Below are positions 55,683-64,000 of a DNA stretch of 64,000 bases, piece by piece. Numbering within the stretch: position 1 is the first letter of the stretch; the number at the start of each line of letters is the position of its first letter. The notes under the pieces are model-generated. The model searched no databases. It had not been told where the DNA came from and worked only from the letters and a program-made list of their open reading frames with translations. The position numbers were made by a program, and so were the translations under genes. Source of the stretch: Marsupella aquatica (lineage: Eukaryota; Marchantiophyta); the NCBI GenBank assembly GCA_973895155.1, contig OZ316891.1, positions 3,596,001 through 3,660,000 of the forward strand, in the 5' to 3' direction.

Positions 55683-58600
55683 ATGGCAAATAGTCGAGGG
55701 CAGCGGGGACCTGGGGTGCCCGCGCCTGTAGCAACTTCATCGCCTGGAGTGTCCCAAGGCATGCAAGGCCCATTTGCCTCTCCTCCTGCGCATCTGATGT
55801 ACTTCTCTTCACCATTCGTCAAATCCTTTCTCACACCATTCTTCGTCCTACCTCACTACGCTTGTCTCAAACTCGGTCGTCTGGTATTACTAGTGCTGGA
55901 TAGAATTGGTCAGCAGTTCATGCTTACAGCAGTACGTTTCCTGTCAGTTGAAATTACTGTCAAAATACCGTCTCAAGGCTTGCAGGCCCGTGGGCAACAA
56001 CTGTCCGCCTTGAGTTTCTACCGTTTTGCCCGTAGGCTTTCTAGTTGACTATTTAGCTCCTTGGTATGGGAGAATTCCAACGGTAAGGAAAAGCTCGAAG
56101 AATTGTTTAAAGTCTTGGTTTCCAGTCTTGGAGGTCCAGCAGTAAGGGGGCCATTTCGTTGTGAGATTCAACCTCTTGCCCCCTTCAGTCCTCGTTTGTG
56201 TCTTCTCGACTCTGCCCCACCTTCGAGTTCAGTAGATTCTTACAACGAGAATGTACAGGAAAGGGATTCTGGGAAAGCGCAAAGTTGAATCTCGTTTCAT
56301 TACTTTCCTTAGGTTTCAGTGCACACCTGTTCTATCGACGGGTTCCCTTTGGGGCTCTTGTGCTTGGTTGAAGTCAGCTTGATTTCATTCTACATTGTGC
56401 TTGAATTGGCGGAGACCAGACGGCGGGAATTTCGGAATTTATCCACGTTCTAAAACTGTCAGCGTAGTGTCTCACCCTGATAGGTAGTTTTGGGGTCGAT
56501 AAACTTTGGGCTGGGATGAGGAGTGTCGATGTAGTTTGCAAGGTCCTCTGGATTATGAAAATTGCCCGGTACTTCCCCTGCGCGCACTTGTTTGCGAACC
56601 TCTCGTGGGCAGAAAAATAGACCGACCGACCTTTACTTTCAAGTCATGGCTACCGATGAGCTCCGCATTTGATCGTGTGACTGACATTTTCCATGCTTTG
56701 TTTGCTCTCACCAGATCGAATTTTTCTGGGGAGTCTGTCAAGGACCACACCGAAGGTTACGACCTGGGAGAGCTTGAGCAACCCCTTAGCTTCATTGACT
56801 CAGCTGAACTCGGTGACCTCTCTCAGGAAAGACGTAAGTTATTGACGACTTTAAGTCCTGAAGTTGTCTTCGGTGTCTGGTGTCTAAATCATTTCGGTTT
56901 GACATTACCTTGTGTATCTTGTCGTCTTCTCTGATACGATGGTTCGGTCAGGCAGGAGGTGAATGTGTCGTCGCTGTCGTCTCCTCCAGTCATTCCTCTG
57001 ACCCTCTGAGATTATCAATTCTGCCGAGTGATCGATCAGACTGTGAATGGTTTATTTCGCGTTCGACATGGTTGGAGGTTGGGCTCTTGGAGCCAGCTGA
57101 AGATTGTAATCTTATCTGTTTTAATGGGTTCTCTCCTGCAGACTCGGTTAATACGTCTCGGCCCACGCTTCATATACTACCCTCGGGTCCCTTCCTTTCC
57201 AGCCACAGTTTTAACAAGGTATGATTAATGATCACGATCGCTTGCCTGTACTGATGTAGTTGTTCGAATGCACCCTTTGGAAAGTAGTTTATGGTGATAG
57301 AAAGACATTCCCAAGACGATCTCTCACTTCTGGATTCTCACTTTGTGGCCTGGTCTGTTGAACCCGGATCAGCAACGACAACAGCAGTCTCCACATCATC
57401 AACAGCACTCTCCGCATCAACATCAGCAGTCTCCTCACCAGCAGCAGCAAAATCAACGGCAGCAGCAGCAACATCAGCAGCAGCAGCAGCAGCAGCAGCA
57501 GTCTTCACAGGTCACTTCCCCGTCAGCGGCTAGCACGGATTCACGATCTGCACACTTCACTTCCAGAAGGCCCAGCTTTGAGTCGCCTTCAGGGAGGCAA
57601 TTCGAGCATTGGGGAGATTCTCGGATGGCTGATAACAATAGTCCCCGCACAGATACCTCCACTGATATGGAAGCGGAAGTGAAGGTAGACAACTGGGTAA
57701 ACATACACACTTCCTCCTAGTTCAGGGAGGTTCTTAGATTAGATTTAAATCCATGGAAAGAATGTACGCCGCCAAGTTTCGGACGATGTGAGTATGGAAG
57801 TCTACCGGAGGGTCATTGCGGAAGACTTGATACTGCTGTTGCAACAAAAGAGCTGTGTATTGTTCGCCGACAGCCTGAGGAGAACAAGTTGACCTATTTC
57901 GGACCCCTGAGTAACTTGTGTCTGGCCTTATCGTGAGGGAAGTGGAGACTGACAATTTCTAACGAATCTGCCTCCTGTGGTGGTACATGCATGCAGCTCG
58001 AGGATGGGCATCATGGAGGAGCAGCAGCAGGCTCCAATGTTTCTGACCACGAGGCTACCAAGAATGGGGACTCTAAGGTACTTGATGCTCCGGGGACTTT
58101 GGAATTGGAAAAAATCATCTCTTGGTTCTTCTGGTGTGGGGTCCAACGGGAAGTCTTTACGTTCTTAATTTGCCCCACTTCTCAGATAGACTCGCTCATG
58201 GTGAATTGTCTGTGGCTCAAAAAGCTTATGCTATCCTGTTTCTCTGCGAATCACACTGACGAGCTTGACTCACGGCATTGTTCGGTTGCAGGCGTTGCGC
58301 CGCTTAGCACAGAATCGTGAGGCAGCCCGCAAGAGCAGGCTTAGAAAAAAGGTGCGTAGTCTGCAGCTAGCAGATGCTCCACCGTCGAAATTCAAATTAG
58401 GTTCCTTTTCCGATGCATCTGTAACTAGGGATGCTAAAGTGGGGGAGTCTGACCTTCTCAGATCTGTCATCACTGCAGGCCTATGTACAGCAGTTGGAGT
58501 CTAGTCGAATCAAGTTAAATCAGCTCGAGCAGGAATTGCAACGAGCTCGCCAACAGGTTAGGTCACAGACTTGACTTTCATTATGGAATCCTAAGAGCGC

Positions 58601-60293
58601 TCGTCCAAGAATTAACTGCGATTGACAACTAGTCGAGATCGCGGGGGTTCTGTAGGTTACTTGAAAAGGTCGGCGTGCTTGTCAGTCGCTCTTGCTGTCA
58701 ATGATTCTCAACATGTTTGAAACAAATGCAGGGTGTCTATTCTTTTGGTGGGTATGGCGACCAAAATCAACACGGGGTTGTAGGCAACGGTCTGAGTGGA
58801 GCGGTCAATCCTGGTATGGACGATCTCGTTGTAATTCCAGTACTCGAATTGCTTATTCTATTTTTCTGAGGTGGAAACCCTTCGTACAATTGTGTAGCAT
58901 CTGTGAAGTGCAGTCTACGGCAGTAGAACATGATTGTGTTTGGTTGAAAATGCATGAGTTCAGAGGCTACGAAGTGTCCTGCCTTCTGTGAGTCCAAAGG
59001 CCTGGAGAATGCGTGGCCTACATGTGAATTTATGAAAAGTATGACCCGCATAGACTACCTTGACGTCTGTCGGTCCGAGGCTGCCAGTGTTGACAGACGG
59101 GCTGGGAGTCCTTGTATTCTTTGACCTCACTAGTGGAGGTGCGATTTATGAAGTAACGTTGGTCAGTATGGATATATCTACAGGCGCTGCTGCATTTGAC
59201 TTGGAATATGGACGATGGGTGGAAGAGCAACATCGCCAAATGTGTGATCTCAGGGCTGCATTGCAAGCCCATGTTGCTGACAACGAACTCCGTGTGCTGG
59301 TGGATGGGGGCATGGCCCATTATGATGAGGTTTTCCGGCTTAAGAGCATTGCTGCCAAAGCTGATGTATTCCATCTTGTCTCAGGCATGTGGAAGACCCC
59401 AGCTGAACGTTGTTTCATGTGGATGGGAGGATTCCGCCCTTCAGAACTCCTAAAGGTGAGTGCTTACTGTTGTTGTCATGTCACTGTGTCGCGAGACAAA
59501 TTCCTCTTCTTAGTCGCCGTCACCTGGCTGGTGCCCCCGTACTAGTGTCGTTTCCAGCGTTGTTGGGGAACTCTCTTCACTCATGTATTAAAGACATAGC
59601 TCTCTTGAGCACTTGGGAGCCGAGGTGCACCACAAAACATGTTCGAAGCGTCCCGGCGTGGGCTTGTCATTTAGATTGATTTTGATCTTTGTTTACGAGC
59701 AGTGAGCAATGTTGTGTCGTTTGCAGATCCTCATTCCTCGAATTGAGCCGCTGACAGAGCAGCAGCTGCTTGGAATATGTAATCTACAACAATCTTCTCA
59801 ACAAGCGGAAGACGCACTATCCCAGGGCATGGAAGCTCTACAGCAGTCGTTGGCAGAAACTCTTGCGGCTGGCTCACTTGGGTCTTCGCCTAATGTAGCA
59901 AACTACATGGGACAAATGGCAATGGCAATGGGCAAGCTGGGCACTCTAGAATCGTTTGTCCGTCAGGTACTTATCTTCTCTGGTATTTAGCCTACATCAA
60001 TTTAGGTGATTTGGAATTAGGCCAATTGAATTCCAGCTTCAGTTGAAGTTTGCTGGACAACTTTTCTACTGCAATTTATGGGGTTGGTGTGTTGTCCTCA
60101 TATTTGAAAATTGACGTTCTTTGTGATGGGTGGTTGATTGTGGTAGGCTGATAACCTTCGACAACAGACTCTACAGCAGATGTACCGAATTTTAACTACA
60201 CGTCAAGCAGCTCGTGGTCTCCTTGCAATGGGGGACTATTTTCAACGGCTGCGAGCACTCAGTTCACTCTGGTCTGCTAGACCAAGGGAGTGA
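55683..60293 (+). CDS. TGA: TGA-class bZIP transcription factor with DOG1 domain (PAN/LG2-like), eleven exons proposed
   Basis: DNA-binding regulator of as-1/TGACG-type sites; relatives act in NPR1-linked defence and development. Exons: 55683-55798 (tentative), 56715-56833, 57142-57218, 57373-57696, 57997-58077, 58292-58351, 58479-58556, 58732-58813, 59184-59455, 59727-59966, 60147-60293. The phases join into one 531-aa frame. Key segments are YDLGELEQ (PAN/LG2-like), a Gln/His-rich tract from the (CAG)n-containing exon, and MADNNSPRTDTSTDME. The basic region is LRRLAQNREAARKSRLRKK, the zipper starts AYVQQLESSR, and the DOG1 domain runs from FDLEYGRWVEEQHRQM. It includes HYDEVFRLK and ERCFMWMGGFRPSELLK and ends SSLWSARPRE. 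The bZIP and DOG1 exons are firm. The first exon rests only on phase fit and a weak donor; another candidate exon lies at about 56057-56290. One Cys is near the start of the DOG1 domain and one in ERCFMW. Confidence 0.93.
57474..57500 (+). repeat. (CAG)n tract encoding polyglutamine in the TGA gene
   Basis: About nine perfect CAG units inside a wider CAG/CAA/CAT-rich stretch (57373-57505). It codes for a Gln/His-rich, probably activating, low-complexity segment upstream of the bZIP. Length polymorphism is likely. Confidence 0.9.
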
Positions 60294-61024
60294 ATGAATG
60301 GTTGCATTAGTCGTGGGATTGGGTATTCATAAGACTGTAAATTGATGCCGGATTTGAGCCAATGGCCGTACACTCATGTGACATCCAGTTTTGTTGTACT
60401 GAAGCCACAGCTGTGAACAGCCCTGACGTAAATACCCTGATCTGTCTGGGATTGCAACCAAGAGTTGTTTAGAAGAACAGGGTTGATGAAGGGTTGGGAG
60501 GGTGGATGCGTGTGGAGGGCAAATCTGGCGTAGGAGGGCTCGAAACGATCTGTGGCCGATGCCTTTTAGGGTCCACTGCGCTTTGCTTAAGTGACTACTG
60601 ACCGAATGTAGTCACGGGTTGGTTTCTTTAGTCTCTTCCAAAGAGAAGCACTCTGTTTCGTACAGGGTAAGATTGGCTCAGGTGTGGGATGATGGTGTGT
60701 CTAATACCGGCCTGGACGACTTTAACAATGGCTAGTAAAATCTGAACATGACGAAGTGCCAACCGCGCCCACGCCTCTTCTAGGTGGTTTTAGTTTGTTA
60801 GATACATACAGTTACTGAGAGTGGCAGAGAGCCTACATGGCCTCAAAGGAAAGATAGGAATGCCTCGTCCATCAGCTGGGCCTTCGAGTCAGCAAGCAAT
60901 GTGAACTAGTTCAAATGACTCTGGATACATACTCTGTTCAGAGGACTTAGGAAAGCTACTGTAGGTTGTAAGTAAAAATCTCTTAGCTAGGTAGGTAGGG
61001 AGATTCTCAAATTATTGAATGTTT
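60294..61024 (+). other. TGA 3' untranslated region and flank
   Basis: Follows the TGA stop codon and contains no open frame of note. The polyadenylation site cannot be fixed. Confidence 0.4.
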
Positions 61025-61711
61025 CTATTCTTTCTCCCTATGATATGTACTCTTTTTCAGCACTGTTAACGTTTCGCCGTGTCTAAAGAACTTTGCTCTC
61101 CATCTCCGCGTCTGATGTATATCAACTGTCTGTTTTTTCAACCCCTTTTGGACCTCCCGAGTTGTAGCGGCTGTGTTCGGGATCTTGGTTCCTGTATTGT
61201 ACGGTTTGAGATTTGGGCGAGGAAATGCTTTTTCACGAAAGGAGGGAGCTTCTCGTCTTCCAGAAGTGCTCTTATTGCTCCCGTGGGAAAATGACACACA
61301 CGCCTCCCAATGCAAGGTTTTGGGGACAAGCAGGAGCTGTTGACTTGCCATAATAAAGCCTAATGCTTCCGCAGCCATATCAAAATACTCTTTTGTGGGA
61401 ATCTTGCTGAAACACACGTAAATTGTCGTCCCTCTTTGGACTATGTACGGCACCCTTGCATACCATGATAATCCTAGTTTTTTTCTTTCATTCAATGAAT
61501 GCAGCCACATTTTGATGTGTGATTACCAGCAGCGCCCTCTTTGCTGCTTTTGGTTGGGATGGTTTTCAAACCAAGCCTGTAGCGTTGGTCTCGCTGATTC
61601 CTTCGTTGGATGGAGTGCTGCTGCCATCACCCTGTAAGCAAAAATCTTCCCACAGGTGGGCCCGCTAACGTCCAGATCGCAAGCAAAGCCGCCAAGGATT
61701 AAGCCCTTCAT
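61025..61711 (-). other. Possible unresolved minus-strand gene
   Basis: Minus-strand frames 61711-61523 (62 codons from an ATG) and 61510-61025 (161 codons) lie end to end. A third frame at 61329-61138 reads as a charged, protein-like segment (RALLEDEKLPPFVKKHF). A telo-box (TTTAGGGTTTAG on this strand) sits about 20-40 bases upstream of the first ATG, as in many plant housekeeping promoters. I recognise no family, and splice sites are not evident. It could be a small spliced gene, a pseudogene or chance frames. Confidence 0.22.
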
Positions 61712-61732
61712 TGTTCCGATTAGCTGCAGGAT

Positions 61733-61746
61733 CTAAACCCTAAACT
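61733..61746 (-). promoter_or_regulatory. Telo-box
   Basis: ATCTAAACCCTAAAC on the plus strand is the plant telo-box in minus orientation. It lies just upstream of the ATG at 61711 and next to a pyrimidine-rich stretch. It is the best evidence that transcription may start here toward lower coordinates. Confidence 0.4.
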
Positions 61747-61759
61747 TCTCGTTCTTTCT

Positions 61760-64000
61760 TCCTTTCCATTTCCTCCTCTCCGGATTCTTTGAAATAGCGT
61801 CCAGTCCATACATGTGAACCCACCTTCCTTTGAATACATGTGAACCCACCTTAAACATCATTCTCATGAATTCTTCAATTGTGAAACATTCTGTTCCCAT
61901 TCTACGAGCAGGAGAACATTCTCAGCAAGCCTAACAACTAAATGCCAAATACCCTTACGTAAGATCTGCGGCGTGTGCAGATTGCGATCTGTAAAGGTGC
62001 ACGGAAGGGCAACATCATATTGGAACACTTAACTGGCTAAAGACTTGCCATGCCATAGAAAGCAGAATTATTCCCTTTCGTAAACCAGAACGATCTTGGG
62101 ACCTTAAAGGGCTTTTTGAGTGCAGATCGAGAGGAGAGGTGAAATGAAAACATGCCAACATAGCGGTCGTTTTTCTAGTGGCTGCGCCATTTAAACGCTG
62201 CGTTTTGACCCTCGAATGTCGGAGAAATTCGTGAACTGGGTGTGCCTACGAGTGTTGTCAGGATGACGAGAGGGCCAAAGCCAGTTTGCTACTGCTACTG
62301 AGACTTTATGATTGTAGAATGATCACCACACGAACGCTGCTTTGACGTGTCTGTCCCAACATGTTCACTTTCCAGTTTCCAGTTGATGGGTCGCCGACTT
62401 GCCGTTGCGTCCCGTCCCCACGAGCATTTAAGTACCAGTACGTAAATAATAAGGCAAGAGTGCTCCGGCCAGTAGTAAATAGCTGGAATCCACCACAATC
62501 CGGGGAGTGGTGCAAGGAGATGGAATGGCCTGTAGACGAGATTAGATATCCACTACACCTACCTTACGTAGGCGCCCTTTGGCTGCTCATCAGTCAGCAC
62601 AGCAGTCATCCTGTTTCCAAAGCGCTCTTTCAGTGCCTCTTCAGCCAACCACTGGTCAGAAGCTTATTAACGACAACTGCTTTAACTGGAGTGTGACGAG
62701 CTGATGACTCCATCGACGTCCAATCCGTTGCCCAGCATGGAAACCGGGAAACCCACTTTCATCAGCCTGAGCTAGGCCTAAATAACTGCTGCCCCCCTCC
62801 CCCGCCCCCCCACAACAGTGTTCATTTGGTGTACAGTACGCGTTAGACCCAAAGTCCTGGATTGGACGGATCGTGGCTAGATTACCGGTAGCTCAGTAGC
62901 TGACATGCGCGTCGTCAAAGGGGTACACAACATCGAGCCAGACAGACAGACAGACAGCGACATAAAGAGACAGCCAGTACTTTAAAACAAACGAGCTCTC
63001 CTGATATCTTCTCCTCCCCACAGCTGCACAAGTTCCACTACAATAGTGGAGGCCGTGACGAATACATGACCACCACACCTCTGCTGGAAAAGCCCCTCGT
63101 TACTCACTCCACAGGGACTCAGACGATTCTGAATCTGTGTGGTCTGGTACCCATGGCTTTTGCGTACAGTAGTTTGTGGTATCGGTTTGCCATCCTGACA
63201 CAGTCATCTAACTGGAGGGGTACTGCTGTACAACAACAAATATATGGGGCTTTGGTATAGTTCAAGAAATATACATCCAGGTACTGTTTCCAAAAGCTCA
63301 ACTCCTTCCCCAAGCTTTGCCCCCTGACGACTGGATGACACCGAGTGCCGTCTTGTGGCAAAGATACGGAATGAACTCAGTTGACCGTGTAGAAGCTCGT
63401 TTTGTAAGGCCCAACAGGGATCTCGTCATCTCGGTGTCTTCGATATGACGCGACCAACAGTGTCGCCCATTTCAGGTCGTTATAAACTGTATACCAATGC
63501 CTTTCAAACGAGGAGTATACATTATTATTGTGAAGTTGTTCAGGCCCGCACACCAGGAGCCAAAAGGAGATTGCTTTACAGTTTTCGTACAAACCAGATA
63601 CAGTACAGACTGCTTGACATAACCGGGTGGGTCCTGAAGCTGTATCGGATCACCGGTAGCATTCCAACGGTCTCCTCCTGGAAAGTTGTCGCCAGTGCTG
63701 GACTAATGTTCCAGGAAAGGCCTGTTGGGTATACGTTGTAGCGGAGTTGAGGACATGCACACTCAAGCAACTGTGGATAGCACCGGCCGAACTACATGGC
63801 AAATCCGAAATCTACTCGGACATGTACAATATATGTTATACTGACTTGCACGTAGATCGTGAGTATTTCGTTTAATTCTTACGGACAAACACAAATTCGT
63901 TGTTAGTACCTCTCTGGTTGATAGACAGTGTTTCTTCACTTCAAATCCGCACAAGGGTGCAGCCAGGACCCCTGTTTTGTACAGCCTCCCGTGACGAGCA
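61760..64000. other. Unassigned DNA to the window end
   Basis: Less AT-rich than the middle of the window. A plus-strand frame at 62361-62696 (111 codons) and another at 63445-63741 (98 codons) have no domain I recognise. A short (GACA)n run lies at 62940-62957 and there are C-runs near 62795-62812. No tRNA or repeat structure is evident. Confidence 0.35.

Overview
This window is nuclear DNA of a land plant. It has GT-AG spliced genes, a plant cytosolic-type folate enzyme, a plant-specific TGA bZIP factor, a eukaryotic tRNA-Pro with telo-box-like motifs nearby, and long AT-rich repeat-filled intergenic DNA with decayed non-LTR retrotransposons. The introns are short (about 100 to 900 bases) while intergenic distances are large. 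I read this as a non-seed plant (moss, lycophyte or fern), but the sequence alone does not settle the lineage.

Layout. (1) 328-2793 (+): a five-exon gene for methylenetetrahydrofolate dehydrogenase/cyclohydrolase (FolD, cytosolic type, 303 aa). (2) 4.1-4.5 kb: a local repeat block and a complete tRNA-Pro(AGG) on the minus strand. (3) 5.98-6.37 kb: three roughly 140-bp tandem repeats, then a GA-rich leader, then 7638-13521 (+): a four-exon gene for a large, Pro/Ser-rich, partly coiled-coil protein of about 1583 aa. It carries four dispersed copies of a V-E-x-R-x-A-L-L motif and an acidic W-E-H-V tail. I recognise no catalytic domain in it. (4) 13.5-53 kb: almost gene-free DNA made of degenerate tandem arrays (21.8-22.3, 39.9-40.1, 52.9-53.5 kb), duplicated segments (18.84/19.14 kb, 31.27/31.40 kb), an inverted-repeat family around 22.5-24.5 kb, recurring GC-rich islands, a decayed LINE end (43.0-43.7 kb), a tRNA-like SINE-type head (51.63 kb), and a large minus-strand retrotransposon remnant at about 32.8-36.8 kb. 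(5) 55.68-60.29 kb (+): a TGA-class bZIP/DOG1-domain gene behind a long, GA- and CT-rich leader. (6) 60.3-64 kb: the 3' region of the TGA gene, a possible unresolved minus-strand gene behind a telo-box, and unassigned DNA.

The three protein genes are all on the plus strand and do not look functionally linked. One works in one-carbon metabolism, one is an uncharacterised scaffold-like protein, and one is a DNA-binding regulator. The most notable mobile element is the 32.8-36.8 kb remnant. It encodes a zinc-finger/Pro-rich N-terminal part, a reverse transcriptase, and a C-terminal zinc knuckle plus restriction-like endonuclease signature (D-x12-D). That makes it a restriction-like-endonuclease non-LTR element, not the APE-type LINE usual in plants. 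It is broken by a frame change, an in-frame TAG, and loss of the aromatic residue at the RT catalytic box.

All exon boundaries were placed by eye from splice consensus, reading phase and recalled family features. No alignment or database search was run.
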